Under the pieces are notes generated by a model that saw only the letters and a list, made by a program, of their open reading frames with translations, made no database searches and had not been told where the DNA came from. 64,000 nucleotides of DNA from Apteryx mantelli (lineage: Eukaryota; Chordata; Aves; Apterygiformes; Apterygidae), in the NCBI RefSeq assembly GCF_036417845.1, contig NC_089978.1:136890288-136954287 (forward strand), given 5' to 3'. Positions within the stretch are counted from its first letter, which is position 1. Every line of letters starts with the position of its first letter. Made by a program: the position numbers and the translations under genes. Below are positions 24,952 to 36,060 of the stretch, one piece after another.

Positions 24952-26316
24952 CGTCGTGATGATCCCTCCCATTACAAAGGGAAGTGCTGCCTATAGGGAG
25001 GGGCAATGTCTTTCATGACACCCATTGACACAGCTGGAATAAATGGTTGAACTTTCTGCCACAGAGGCTGCCTCTGATCCACCCCCTAGCCCCAGCTGAC
25101 AGGCCCAGGGTGCTGCTGCAGCTTAAGATACATCTGTGCCTTTATTTGGCCCACATTTAAAAATAAGGAACTCTTATTAGTGTAGCAACACAGTGCAGAT
25201 TGGGCAGAAGAGTCATGCCCTCTTTTGAGAAAAGGGTTTAAACCCCCACATCCTTGAGCAGTTATACTCCACAGTGGAGAGGAGAAGTTAGAGAGGAAAA
25301 ACTGGCAGAACGTGTGAGGAAGGGGGAGATGTGTGCAATTAAATCAGCAAGAAATCCCATGGGAAATGGTTCCCTGTCTTGCCATGCTTCCTTTGTGAAG
25401 TCTGTCCTGACTACAGATTCTCCCCAGATTTCTGGAACAAATCCCCTTCCTGATGCTGCCTGCTCTATATTTTCACAGGGAGACAGCCAGACACCTTGCT
25501 CCCATGCCTCTTCCCTAAAGGTGTCACCAATAGATGCTGATCACTACTGTTACTAGCACTACACAGCTAGCAGTTCTGCCCTTCTGGAAACAGATAAAAG
25601 AAAACCCAAAGACTAGGGGAAAGGAGAATAGCCAAAAAGGTGACAAGGTCAAACATAAGCCCCTCAAAGTTGCAGGAACTGTGCTTCCCTTCCTGCTCCT
25701 TCACATTGAGTGCAGGGAGGACTGGGTCTGCTTTTGAGCTGGATTTTGCAGGAATATGTGTGGACTTTCAGGGGAGTCCCACATGGAAACATACATGTCA
25801 GATGAATGTATTTATGTACCGGGTGAGTGGAAAATTGGATCCTCCCACTCCATGTCTGCCTGCCTCTGTGCTTGGCCCCTATGGGGATGCATAGGAAGAC
25901 ATGCAAAAAATGGGGGGGTTGTTCTTTCCTTTCACCCAGACCTGCCCCTAAATGATGCTGAAGAGCAGTTTTGTCTTTGCTGGACCTGTGACTCTGCTAA
26001 ACCTGAGGGCAGTTCCCAATGATGACTGGGAGGAGGGGACATTAGGATGTGAACCCACTCCCAAATGGGGTCCCTTTGGACTCACCAGATCCTTGGAGGT
26101 ACCAAGCCTCATCAAACCATCCAGGGGCAGCAGGTCAGCAGAGTCCTTGTGCACAAATTGTGTGGCCTGTTTAAGGCGCCTTTTCTGTTGCAGAATAGCT
26201 TTGTTCCTCAGCTCCAGCTCACACTCCTGTGGCTCCAGGTCTGGAATACCCTCACTCTCCTTTTCCTCTCTGTCTCCTTGCCCCAGTGGCTGAGGGCAGC
26301 TCTTCCTTGTGCTCAT
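9849..26316 (-). CDS. NRIP2: NRIP2, nuclear receptor-interacting protein 2 (complete coding region, six exons)
   Basis: Coding exons on minus: 26316-26086, 20555-20379, 14286-14204, 13711-13584, 10859-10807, 9941-9849. All splice borders are AG/GT and every junction keeps frame, giving 254 residues (human 281, from memory). Known role: a nuclear corepressor of nuclear-receptor signalling with a retropepsin-like domain related to NRIP3 and DDI proteins. Seen here: residues 49-67 LKQATQFVHKDSADLLPLD, a basic middle, then the protease-like fold from about residue 130 to 225, and an LXXLL-type LQTLL near residue 218. The DTG signature is NTG here, so aspartic protease catalysis is unlikely. The start is the ATG at 26316, whose MST matches human MSTGQ; an upstream in-frame ATG at 26439 is less likely. 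The gene is tail to tail with ITFG2. Confidence 0.95.
9942..10806 (-). other. NRIP2 intron 5
   Basis: Contains a C-rich stretch (10060-10220) rich in CTCC and CCTCC on the plus strand. No exon or repeat is recognised. Confidence 0.5.
10807..10859 (-). CDS. NRIP2: NRIP2 coding exon 5
   Basis: A 53-base exon between TTTTCTCAG and AAG/GTAAGG. It encodes (D)DEMLEFCIGLQTLLSLK, matching human DAESPEFCLGLQTLLSLK and carrying the LXXLL-type LQTLL. The frame stays open for 44 codons into the following intron, so intron retention would give a different C-terminus. Confidence 0.95.
11160..12465 (+). mobile_element. LTR relic of an avian ERV-type element, in NRIP2 intron 4
   Basis: Resembles the relic at 54860-55360: a shared GATGTATCAAGG/GATGCATCAAGG block, a shared GATCACTGCAGTCT (relic 2: AATCACTGCAGTCT), a poly(A)-type CTTATTAAA, and a GCTAGCAAACTTCAAGCTGG block that reads GCTAACAAACTTCAGGCTG in the other copy. 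No internal coding part is seen, so it is a fossil solo LTR or fragment. It is clearly diverged from its sibling and hence old. It is antisense to NRIP2. The ends are approximate, and the ERVL family is a guess from general resemblance. Confidence 0.5.
11549..11857 (+). repeat. minisatellite of about seven 41-50 bp units inside the LTR relic
   Basis: The unit begins GGTCT..GTGCCAGCAACTGGAG. Two unit types partly alternate: a shorter one with GGCATGCAAGAGA or CAGCATGTAGGAGA, and a longer one with GGTCACAGGG or GGATCACAGGG. The sibling LTR at 55 kb passes straight through this point without the repeats. Confidence 0.8.
12466..13583 (-). other. NRIP2 intron 4, remainder
   Basis: Between the LTR relic and exon 4 I see no further exon or assignable repeat. 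The other end of the intron (10860-11160) is also unassigned. Confidence 0.4.
13584..13711 (-). CDS. NRIP2: NRIP2 coding exon 4
   Basis: Acceptor TCTCACAG, donor TAG/GTGAGA. It has 42 codons with split codons at both ends. It encodes LEEVSVMDCGELSLPIPSVV and then VEVQFGQETVLCSALVV, the counterpart of human LELQLGQETVVCSAQVV. Confidence 0.95.
14204..14286 (-). CDS. NRIP2: NRIP2 coding exon 3 (retropepsin-like active-site segment, NTG)
   Basis: Acceptor TTTTTTCTAG, donor CTGGG/GTAAGT, 83 bases (27 codons plus 2). It encodes CHGQVLKATINTGYQPNLIS then KSCLKQLG, aligning without gaps to human CQDQLLRVAVDTGTQYNRIS (from memory). The exon is too short to stand out as an open frame and was found by aligning the flanking exons. 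The catalytic-type Asp of DTG is Asn (AAC codon). Confidence 0.92.
14287..20378 (-). other. NRIP2 intron 2
   Basis: A 6.1 kb intron. It contains a weak MIR-like relic (16565-16690) and a 212-codon plus-strand open frame (17014-17652) with no family I recognise. No RNA gene or other exon was seen. Confidence 0.5.
16565..16690 (+). mobile_element. possible MIR-type SINE relic
   Basis: ACTCCCTACAACACC..AAGGTGGGTGCATTA, then CAAGGCAGAACTCACAAACTT..GGGCTGTGCCTT, follow the order of the MIR 3' half (CAACAACCC..GAGGTAGGTA, GGCAGAGC..GGACTC, GCCCATGCTCTT). The match is by eye only and diverged. Confidence 0.3.
20379..20555 (-). CDS. NRIP2: NRIP2 coding exon 2
   Basis: 59 codons, phase 0 at both ends. 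The acceptor is a NAGNAG site (ACAG/CAG/CC). Using the first AG gives DL-QPHSVVQRRLLEGN, which matches human DLQPRSVIQRRLVEGN; using the second AG would drop the Gln. The exon ends LLLIQCQ/GTAAGG. The middle (KDQDEKMEKGKDRRKE) is charged and variable. Confidence 0.93.
21925..21990 (+). mobile_element. possible MIR-type SINE relic
   Basis: GTGCCTCTGTTTCCCCATCA is the typical MIR/L2 core phrase (GTGCCTCAGTTTCCCCATCT), followed by AAGGGGTGAGAGT. Only this core is recognisable. Confidence 0.4.
23435..23530 (+). mobile_element. possible MIR-type SINE relic
   Basis: GGGGTGACCTTGGACAACTT, then CCTTAGTTCCACATTCTCCC and AAATTGGGGACAAAAATATT, follow the MIR order (GTGACCTTGGGCAAGTCACTT, CTCAGTTTCCTCATCTG, AAATGGGGATAATAATA). 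Confidence 0.45.
24914..24956 (+). repeat. GTT trinucleotide microsatellite
   Basis: About twelve uninterrupted GTT units, then two TCG-type units, in NRIP2 intron 1. The purity suggests length variation between individuals. Confidence 0.95.
26086..26316 (-). CDS. NRIP2: NRIP2 coding exon 1
   Basis: 77 codons from ATG 26316 (MSTRKSCPQPLGQ) to donor CTG/GTGAGT. It holds the conserved LKQATQFVHKDSADLLPLD and LGTSKDL blocks shared with human NRIP2. The first ~40 residues are acidic and poorly conserved. Confidence 0.93.
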
Positions 26317-26776
26317 GGTGATGACTCGGACAGGACAGATCCTTCTTGAGATGATGGGGTGTTCCTTGCACTTGTGTCCTGATGCTTGTCCTCCTGAGGC
26401 TAACTCAGTCTCTGAGCTCCTTTCCCTTTCCCACAGCACTCCTTCTCTCCCCTTCTCTGCCTTTCTTCCTGCTCTCTTAGTTATAACTCACCCATCTCTG
26501 AAGTGTCTTTGTCTTTTTCTCCCTCTGTTGTCTCCAGTATCCCAGCTTTCCTCTGCTCCCCACCTCTTCCCCTCCCTCTCTTCTCCTGCCCTGACTGCAG
26601 CTCTGCCTCCTCCAGTCAGTAGGTCCCTGTCGTAACAGAAAAAGCCCCACGTCAGAAACCAATTTCCATAAATTACAGCAGTGCCGGCATGATGCTCCAG
26701 CTGGAAAAATCCAGCAGCAGAAGGATGGCCCTGCTGCTGGGGGGCTGGACCTACCTCCCTCTGGCTGCATTCGTGC

Positions 26777-26779
<3 letters not shown>
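26317..26779 (-). promoter_or_regulatory. NRIP2 upstream region with a strong purine/pyrimidine bias
   Basis: Directly upstream of the NRIP2 start. From about 26405 to 26600 the plus strand is mostly C and T (the NRIP2 strand mostly purine). No TATA box or CpG-dense promoter is obvious. A 5'UTR or promoter role is inferred from position only. Confidence 0.3.
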
Positions 26780-26812
<33 letters not shown>

Positions 26813-26818
26813 ACGCAC
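26780..26818 (+). repeat. GT dinucleotide microsatellite
   Basis: About fourteen GT units followed by GCGCACGCAC, which makes an alternating purine-pyrimidine run of roughly 38 bases about 460 bases upstream of the NRIP2 start codon. Confidence 0.95.
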
Positions 26819-29800
26819 TGCCCCGTCCCCCACTGATACGCTGAGGAGACAGTAAATCTCACTGCTGCAGGCTATGTGGTTCAGTATCTCTGCTGGGGGG
26901 CTTTGATGCATCTCAGTAAGACTGTAAATACTGGCAAGAACATGGTTCCGTCTAGAAGATGATGCAGTGCTTTGGTAAATGGGAGAGAATATTTGCTTCA
27001 AGGCTCCTGGCAGGCATGCCCAGTCTCATTTCTGTGGAGAGTGGTACATATTTGGGATAGGCTGCACTGAAAGATTTTACTGAGTAGCTTGAATGAAATG
27101 CTGAAGGCCTGCTTTTTGTTTCTGACCAGTGCAAATGCACTGAGCCTGACTCTGCTCTTACTTACACTCTAAAGTAAATCCCCTGAAGTTGCACAAGCTT
27201 AAAAACACTGTTTGGCTTGTAGATATCAGTGGACTTGACTCCAAGCTTACACTGAAAGTATGCTGAAATTGTTGCAGTGTGGGATGTCTGCTCTGGTCTA
27301 GCTCAGGGAACAGGGGACATGGCAGAGCTTACTTTTTCAACTCTCTGCCTCCACAGTGCCCTTTTGCCCTCCTTGAAACTGTAGCTGAAGCTTGCTTTGT
27401 TTTGATCTCTTTTCATTGTTGAGTGCAGTTCCCTGGGAGGCACCAATTCTGATGTCATGTACAGAGGAGGATACTGAGTTTTAATCAACTGTGCAGCTGA
27501 GGACAACATTACCTTTACATGAATCACAGCTGGCTTTAATAAACTGGGAATGAAATCACTTTGGTGTACTCACATAGAAGGAATAGCAGCAGCAGGATAC
27601 GAAAGTTACAGCAAAAGGAGGCTTTCTATTGCTCCATATTTATTATATTTTTTCCAGCTTAGTAATATGTAACATTCCAACATTACTCATATAACTTAAT
27701 TCCTGTGTTCCAAACTGTATATAAAAATAAAGCAATGAGTTTACGGTGCTAGGAAGTAAACCAAATAGTCCATGTACAGAGATGTGTCCAGTCAGCCACT
27801 CTGAGATTTCACTGGGATGGCAGAAACTGCCAAATGAGTTAGTCGGCTTCAGTGCAAAGCAAAATGAATCAGATTCCTTTTACTCCCTGCTAATCATCAC
27901 AAAGTTAGGAGTTGGGAGGTGATCCTCAAACACTCTAAAGGAGGCTGCTCAATTTTAGAGTAATTTTAAAATTTGAACTGGTTAGTCTTTTTTCCCCCAT
28001 ATGCTAACTACTTTAGACAGAGTATCATGGTTCCCACAGCACCAACTTTCAGAACTAGATTTGACAGGAATGGGGGGCGGGGGTAGAAATAGATTCCAGC
28101 TGCTTAACATGGCCAAACCCCAACATCCTAATGCAGGCAGAGTCCCATCGAACTCAGCAGAGCTGTTCTTTATCTGCTCTTGTGTCTCTACAAATAGGGG
28201 TGTGTAAGGAATGGGTATTCCCAGGGAAGCCACATTCCCATGGGGTTGTTTTCTTGCCCCTAGGTTGTCATGACTGCTGATTTACACACACTTTTGACCT
28301 CTTGCAGCCTCACTGAGCATCCCCTGAGCCCTGTTCTCAAGGCCTTTAACCATCCCTATAAACCAGCACTGAATCATGCACCTCTACTCTCACACAGGGC
28401 CAAGCTGTTTCCCCTTGTGTTCCTTGTAAATACCTCAGCATGCCAGCCCCAACAAGGCAGCTCTGCTTCTGCTGGCAGCAATGACTGTCAATTTTCTTAA
28501 TGACTTAGAACATATCTTAAAACAATAAAGTAGAACAGACCATCTTGAGGCCACATCTCCTACAGTCCCTGCCCTGAAACCTCTGGGGCAAAGTTACACA
28601 ATTTCTGACAAGATCCCCTCTTCACCTTGGGTGTTTGGGAGGGGCATGAAGAGGAGAAAGTGCTCATAGTTCCCAGCCCTAGTTCCTCCTGCAGTCTGCC
28701 ACTTGCTGCAGGTAGGAGACCCCCCACACCCTTATCATTTGCTCTTGTTCCGCACTTTGGCAAAGCCCAGGCAAAACTGGTTTGCATTGCAGCTGTGCTG
28801 GAGCCAGTGTTTGAGCAGTTCTGCTTTAGAGTCTGACCAGCTAATCCAGTCCCCTAATTCAAAAAACATTTCTCTTCTAATCCATCAAAGGGAAGAATTC
28901 TTCAAATGTTTTTTAAGGCTTTCTCCCCTCCTTCATCCTTCTGCTCCTAAGTGCAGGTCACTTGACTCTTTATATCCTGTTATGTGTCAGTTCCCAGATC
29001 TGGTTAAAAAAAAAAGGCATTTTGTTGGAGATGGGGCCAGCTAAGATAACATCTTCTCCTTTAAAAGGCATTCTGGGTTTGAGGTCACTGGCTTTTTCTG
29101 TTTAGCGATTACTTTCTCCATTTTGTTCTTCTTAAACAGAGCATTATTAACATTATTAAGTAGGTTAGCAGCTTTCAGCTTTTTTTTCAGTTTGGCTGCT
29201 CCTAAAGGTTTTCTAAGGGAGAGCCAGACCACTGTGTAGTGAATTTAAGCTTACTCCCAGTTGCTATGTCTTTCCCAGTCGTCTTTCACAGGCCCTAGAA
29301 AATAGCACATGGATCACCAACAGTCTGTGTTAGAAGAGGAAGTTAACATTGATTTAGATAAAAACATTCATACACAATCTCATACATACTGAGAAATTAT
29401 TTTCCTTCTCTGATCCAGTCACATATGTACCTCAGTATTCTTATACTTCATACAGAAATTCTTATGGGATGTATAGTAGTGTCACATAATAATGCATTCA
29501 GATTATGGAAGAATGACTCCATTTCCATCACACAGGCACTGTTATGAAGCTGGTCTTAGTCAATGTTCACCTTGGTTATGCTTCATCTGGGACAGGCACA
29601 GAAGATAAAAGCCCTGCTCCTGCCAGCAGCTTGGCCTTCTGATTCAAGCAGTTTCAGGCCAGTGAGAGCTCTGGGGCAAAGATTCCAGCTTCTGACCAAG
29701 AAACCACAGCACTGTATATGTATATGTGGCTGTTGGTCCCTGATATTGATCTTCTCCATGTCTGAGAAATGCTGTAGAATTCAGAACTAGTGCCCAAATT

Positions 29801-31554
29801 TCTGAGGCACTGAAAAACAGCATCTCCCAGTAGCCAGATGAAAATTAAATTTGCCCAGCTAAGAAATAGGAGTGGGTCAATATTCCATCCAGCCATTCCT
29901 TCTCTCAACCTTTGTTGAAGAAATGCGTGAGCAGTACCTGAAGTAGTGAAGCTGCTAAACGAATTCCTTTGCTGACAGAAATAACTCGCACATTAAAGAA
30001 CAGGAGACAAAGTGGAGTTTACTACCCTCTGCCAGGAGCATTAGGAAATATCTCAAATCTTGGAGGAGCTGTTGTGTTGAAGACTGTCACTGGGTTTGAT
30101 TTTAAATTTCACAAGGAATCTTTCATCATGGAATTTCCTTGTATCTCACTTCTGGGAAACTTTACCTAACCTGATTATTCCTCTTTAAAATACTCTTCTG
30201 CTGCTTTTGCAACTTCTAATACTTCTAATACTTTCCCCTTTCTTAGAGAATTCATCTCCATCTTTAAATCTTTGCTCTTTCAACAGTTCAGAGACTATTA
30301 ATTTGTCTTCTTGTAGAGCCAACACAGTCCAGGTGGGAGGGTGGGTCACAGATAAAGAGCTTTAAATTTCTTTTGTGTCAAGCTGGACTGTTAAAGAGAT
30401 CAAAAATTTCTCCCATATAACATAACCAGCCAAGAAGTTGTTTCTATGTTACATCAGTCTATGATGCACTGTCTCAATTTGATAGAACAATCTGCGAGTG
30501 GCTGTAAATCTGCCTCATGGTGCAGCAACCGTGTCAATGCCAGGAGACTGCTTGTAGTGGCCCAATGCAGAAGCTCTATCAAACAAATTTCTGCTCATCC
30601 TCTTGCATTGTGCCCACAGCCCCTGCACAGCCTGTGGGCAGCTGCAGATGGTGCAGAGCAGGAATGAGAGGACAAACCTTACTCAGCCAAACCATACATG
30701 CTTTCCTCTGGGGGAAAAAAAAAAAAAAGTGTAAAAAAAGCTTCCACTGCTTTGAATTCCCTCCAGTTTGTTAATTTGGATAATAAAATATCTTCCTCCC
30801 TACTATTCTACAAGTGATGAATAACGGGTTACAGTATTTATATCTGTGAACATGTCTGGCAAGTTTCCTTGAGGTTAATGTCTTCTCAGAGGTACATAAT
30901 ATTTTTGCTCAGCTGCTGGACAGCAAAGTGTGTTCTGTCAGTAAGATCAGTCAGAAAGTAGAACAGGTTGCCTAATTAGATAATATTGGGTCAAATCTCT
31001 ATGGTCATCTGCCTTAGGGGCTAGATCTATGAAAACAGTGTGGCAGACCTGGTACAGTGTTGTCCCATATGAAACCACCCTACTGTTTAAGTATTGCTTG
31101 TAATGATTTGTGTTCGGTCTATATTGATTTTATTGGCTTGAGGTAAGCTGCATACAAAGGAGCCCACTCTGTTTGCATAGCAGCAAAGGTACTGGTTAGA
31201 ATAGCTAGCCTTGCTACAGAACAGATGCCTATCATGCAGCAGGAAATACAAAATTCCCCTCCCCCCCCACCTCCATTATATGGCTATATTAATTGCACTA
31301 GATGACTTTGGCTTTATTTTCGCAGAAAAAGAATATTCACTTTTACTACAGAGTGCTAATGCACATAACAATGATAATGGCCTTGCTCATGCTAGGGCTT
31401 CTCAGTGCTGATGAGGATGTTTAAAGTAGAAAATAATTTCTAGTAGTAATATGCTTACAAAAAAAAAAAAGATGCAAAATTCTGAGATCAACAATAGTTG
31501 TGTATTTAAGACCAGTAGCCCAGTACTTAGAGATGTGCATTCAGCCTCAAAGAT

Positions 31555-31640
31555 GTCCTCTCTGTGCACCTTGGGGTAATTACTTTCATTTCACTGCCTC
31601 TCAGCTTCTCATATATGGGGAGAATAGTATTTCTTTTATC
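31555..31640 (+). mobile_element. MIR-type SINE relic
   Basis: CTGTGCACCTTGGGGTAATT, ACTGCCTCTCAGCTTCTCAT, then ATGGGGAGAATAGTATTTCT track the MIR core (CTGTGTGACCTTGGGCAAGTC, TGCCTCAGTTTCCTCAT, ATGGGGATAATAGTACCT). This is the best MIR-like match in the window. Confidence 0.5.
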
Positions 31641-31721
31641 CACTTAGTTTGAGGCAAACAATGCATTTGTCCCTAACACAGAGATTTTTTCTGAGGTTTT
31701 TATGTGCTGCCATAATAGTAA

Positions 31722-31806
<85 letters not shown>

Positions 31807-31813
31807 CATATAT
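31722..31813 (+). repeat. compound (TG)n-TATA-(CA)n-(TA)n microsatellite
   Basis: About nineteen TG units (31727-31765), then about nine AC units to 31784, then TA units to 31806. The TG and CA blocks are complementary around a central TATA and form a near-perfect palindrome of roughly 38 bases. Confidence 0.95.
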
Positions 31814-33354
31814 CCTTAAGGCTCCTTTGAAAGGATGTCCTCAAAGCTGAATACCCAAACAGTAAAAAACAACACCGTTCAAGTTGCCTCAGCAAACTTA
31901 GTTTGGTGTGCATATGTGCGAGCTTATTACCAAAAGCAACTATGGAGTTTTGGCATGGTGCTTTGGGTGGCTGTCTGTGGGCTTTCTGTCAAAACTTTTT
32001 ATTTTTCCAGTTATAACAACAACAGCAGAAGCAAAGAAGTAAGACAACCACCTATAAAATTTTGGCCTATGCAATAGCCACCTGTACAGTCAGAGCAGAT
32101 CTTGTCCTGCTGAAAATGAAGGACCCATCAAGCCCAGTTATAGTCCTCAGAAGGTAGCCATAGGTTGGCTATGCTTTGACTCCAGTCTCCTTTTCTTGGG
32201 TAATAGGTTTTAGGGTCCCTCAGCAGGAGCTGCAGAAAACTCCCATCAGCACTTGTTAGATCTATTGTAATGTTTCTTGTCATATTTGTCTGTTTGTTAA
32301 TGGCTTGCTTTACATCTTAAATAGACGTAACTCAGAATGTTCATCAATCAGCAGCATATCTTATTGAAATTAATTATAATCACCTTAACCGTCTATATTT
32401 GTCAGTAGACACAGTCAAAGTCATGTATATTTGTGTCTGTAGCACCTTTGTGGTTGCTGCAGTGTGATGCTCTGTGAGCACCTCGACTGGAGCAGTTCCA
32501 GCTGGCTACTTAAATGCTCACACGTAGGTCTGGCAAGAGTGAACCACTCTAAAGGATGTTGCAACTCACACATGCTGTCTTGTTCAGGCAGACTTTCACT
32601 TAGAAATACAGCAATCCAAGTTTCAGTGCTCTCTGACTAAATCTTTAAAGACATGACTGCACACTCTTGTAGATTGTTCTTCAAGAGCAGTATTTCAGTT
32701 CTACTCAGTGACTTTCCATGTTATATTTTCTCCTTGCTAGTAGGTGCATGGCCCTTGGCACATCCCTCAAACATTAATGAAACCCAGCCCTGAAAACAGA
32801 GTGCTCATGTGCTTCTCTGAAGTGCCTGAACGCTTTGCAACAACCGTAATCCTAAGGATTGTTGTCTCAGTGACCCTGGTATTCTTCTGAGATAATCTTT
32901 GTGTAAGTTATCACTTGAGCTCCTTGGGTGTGACATGCTGAACTAACCTACACAGGAACTAGTGATGTGCTTCCACAGAGGAGTCCTTTACAGCTATTTT
33001 GGACAGCAGAAAAACACTTCTGCATTCAGCTTGCGTTCAGTAGGGGAGTTACCTACTGGTTATGGCCTCCTGCCTTTGCCCACAGGATGGTCCATTACTT
33101 GTCTTCTGGCTCCTGACACCATTGGCTCTTCAAGCCACATTTTTCCCCATAAAGTTCTTTGTTCCTGTCATCTACTACCTCAACTCTAGCAGAAAACTCT
33201 GGTACACAACAGAGCTCATATTCTTGTGCTCAGCTCCTGCCAGCCAGAAAGAATGCATTCAGAAAAAAATTTCTGTATGCTTATAGAATCACAGAATGAT
33301 TGAGGTTGGAAGGGACCTCTGGAGATCATCTTGTCCAAGCAGGGTCACCTAGAG

Positions 33355-36060
33355 CGCGTTGCCCAGGACCCTGTCCAGAGAGCTTTTGAATATCTCCAAG
33401 GATGGAGACTCCACAACTGCTCTGGGCAACCTGATCCAGTGCTCAGTCACTCTCACAGTAAAGAAGTTTTTTCTTAGATTCAAACAGTCCTTCCTGTGTT
33501 TCAGTTTGTGCCCACTGCCTCTCATCCTGTCACCACTGAGAAGAGTTTGGCCCCATCCTCTTTACACCTTCCCTTCAGATATTTAAACTTATTTATAAGA
33601 TTCCACTAGGCCTCCTCTTCTCTATGCTAAACAGTCCCAGCTCTCTCAGCCTTTCCTCAGAGGAGAGATGCTCCAGTTCCTCAGCCATCTTAGTGGCCCT
33701 TTGCTGAATTCACTCCAGTAGCTCCATATCTCTCTTACACCAGGGAGCCCAGAACCGGACACAGTACTCCAGATGCAGCCTCACCAGGGCCGAGTGGAGT
33801 GGAAGGACCATCTCCCTCAGCCTGCAGCGCTATTCCTAATGCAGCCCAAGATACCATTGGCCTTCTTGGCCACAAAGGCACATTGCTGGCTCATGGTCAG
33901 CTTGGTGTCCACCAGCACCCCCAGCTCCTTCTCCGCAGAGCTGCTTTCCAGCAGGTCAGCCCCCAGCCTGCACTGGTGCATGAGGTTATTCCTCTCTACG
34001 TGCAGGGCCCTGCACTTGCCTTTATTGAATTTCACGAGGTTCCTGTCTTTCCATCTCTCAAGCCTGTCAAGATCCCACTGAATGACAGCACAGCCCTCTG
34101 GCATATCAGCCACCCCTCCCAGTTCTGTATCATCAGCAAACTTGCTGAGGGTATGATTCACCGTATCATCCAGGTCATCAGTGAAAAGTTGAACAGTACT
34201 GACCCTTGGGACACAAGCCTAGTGACCGGCATCCAGCTAGGCTTTGCACCACTGATCATGACCCTCTCAGCTCGGCCATGCAGCCAGCTTTCAACCCACC
34301 TCACTGTCTGCTCATCTAGCCCATACTTTATCCGCTTGCCTATGAGGTTGTTATGGGAGACAGTGTCAAAAGCCTTCCTGAAGTCAAGGTAGACAACATC
34401 CACTGCTCTCCCCTCATCCACCCAGACAGTCATTCCAGCACAGAAGGCTATTAGGTTGGTAAAGCATGATTTCCCCTCTGTGAATCCATGCTGACTACTC
34501 CCAGTCACCTTCTTATCCTTCATATGCTTGGAAAGGGTATACAGGATGAGCTGCTCCATCACCTTTCCAGGGATGGAGGTGAGGCTGACTGGCCTGTAGT
34601 TTCCTGGGTCCTCCTTCTTGCCCTTTTTGAAGACTGGAGCGACATTTGCTTTCTTCCAGTCCTCAGGCACCTCTCCTGATCTCCATGACCTTTCACAGAT
34701 GATTGAGAGTGGCCTTGCAATAACATCGGCCAGCTCCCTCAGCACTCGTGGGTACATCCCATCAGGGTCCGTTGACTTGTGGATTTCCAGTTTGCTTAAG
34801 TGATCCCTAACCCGATCTTCCTCCACCAAGGCAAAGTCTTCCTTTCTCCAGAATTTCTTCCTGGTCTAAACAGCCAGGGATTTCTGAAGATTAATCTTAC
34901 CAGTAAAGACCGAGGCAAAGAAGGCATTTCGTACCTCAGCCTTTTCTCTATCTCTTGTCACCAGGGCCCCTTTCCCATTCAGCACTGGGCCCACTTTTCC
35001 CCTAGTCTTCCTTTTGCTACTGATAAACTTACAGAAGCCCTTCTTGTTGTCCTTGACATCCTTCACCAGATTAACCTCCAGATGGGCTTTGGCTTTCCTA
35101 GCCCCATCCCTGCGTGCTCAGACAACGTCCCTATATTACTCCCAGGTTACCTGTCCCTGCTTCTGTGTACTTCCTTTTTATGTCTTTTATGTTTTGCCAG
35201 GAGCTCCCTGTTCATCCATGCAGGCCTCCTGCCACCTTTGCCCCACTTCCTGTGCTCAATAGGATGGACCATTCTTGAACTTGGAGGAGATGATCCTTGA
35301 ATATCAACCTGCTTTCTTGGACCCCTCTTCCCTCTAGGGCCCTATCCCATGGGATTCCTCCAAGCAGGTCCCTGCTCTCCTCAAGTCCAGGGTTGTGATC
35401 CTACTTTTTGCCCTGCTCCCTCCTCTCAAGATCCTGAGCTCCACCATCTCATGGTCACTGCAGCCAAGATTGCCTTGATATTCATATCTCCACCCAGCCC
35501 TTCCTTGTTTGTAAGTATGAGGTCCAGCAGAGCACCTCTGCTCATTGGCTCCTCTATCAGCTCTATCAGGAAGTTGTCATCAATGCTCTCCAGAAGCCTC
35601 CTGGCTTGCTTGTGCCCTGCTGTGCTGTCCCTCCAGCAGATATTGGGATGGTTCAAGTCCCCCATGAGGACCAGGGCCTGTGATCATGAGGCTATTTCCA
35701 GCTGTCTGTAGAAAGCCTCATCTTCTACGTCTTCCTGATCAGGTGATCTGTAGCAAACACCCACAACATCACCCATATTGGTCTGCCCCTTAGTCCTTAC
35801 CCATAAGCTCTCAGCTGGCTTATCGTCCACTCTAGGTAGAGCTCCAAACATTGCAACTGCTCTCACATAAAGGGCGAGTCCCCCCCACCTTGCCTTCCTG
35901 GCCTGTCCTTCCTAAAGAGCCTGTATCCATCCATTGCAGCACTCCAGTCATGTGAGCTATCCCACCACATGCCCATGATCCCAGCAGGATCATAGCCCTG
36001 CAACTGCACAGAGATCTCTGATTCCTCCCATTTAGTCCCCATGCTGCATGCATTAGTGTT
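33355..36060 (-). pseudogene. CR1 copy 1 ORF2 remnant (endonuclease plus reverse transcriptase)
   Basis: Endonuclease pieces: VVGVCYRSPDQEDVEDEAFY and MGDLNHPNICW (35426-35866). Reverse transcriptase pieces: STDPDGMYPRVLRELADVIA, NYRPVSLTSIPGKVMEQLI, VVYLDFRKAFDTVSHNNLI (34158-34829) and KFADDTELGGVAD with the catalytic DD (near 34140). The longest intact piece is 223 codons. Several frame breaks. Confidence 0.9.

Larger units (their letters stand above)
20556..26085 (-). other. NRIP2 intron 1
   Basis: A 5.5 kb intron with two MIR-like relics and a GTT microsatellite. A GC-richer part lies at 22140-22580. No further exon was seen. Confidence 0.5.
26819..33282. other. intergenic, mostly unassigned
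   Basis: Apart from the MIR-like relic and the compound microsatellite listed separately, I see no exon, RNA gene or clear transposon. Homopolymer runs lie at 30715-30728 (A) and 31259-31268 (C). Confidence 0.45.

Noticed and set aside
24719-25006. Frame with a poly-Asn or poly-Cys run, resembling an expanded-repeat protein
   Set aside because: It is the GTT microsatellite read in two strands; there is no conserved flanking coding sequence.
26477-27001. 174-codon minus-strand frame including a run of Thr-His
   Set aside because: The run is the translated GT microsatellite, and the rest is upstream non-coding sequence of NRIP2.
33799-34392. 197-codon plus-strand frame
   Set aside because: It is the antisense of the CR1 copy 1 reverse transcriptase, which is the true coding strand.
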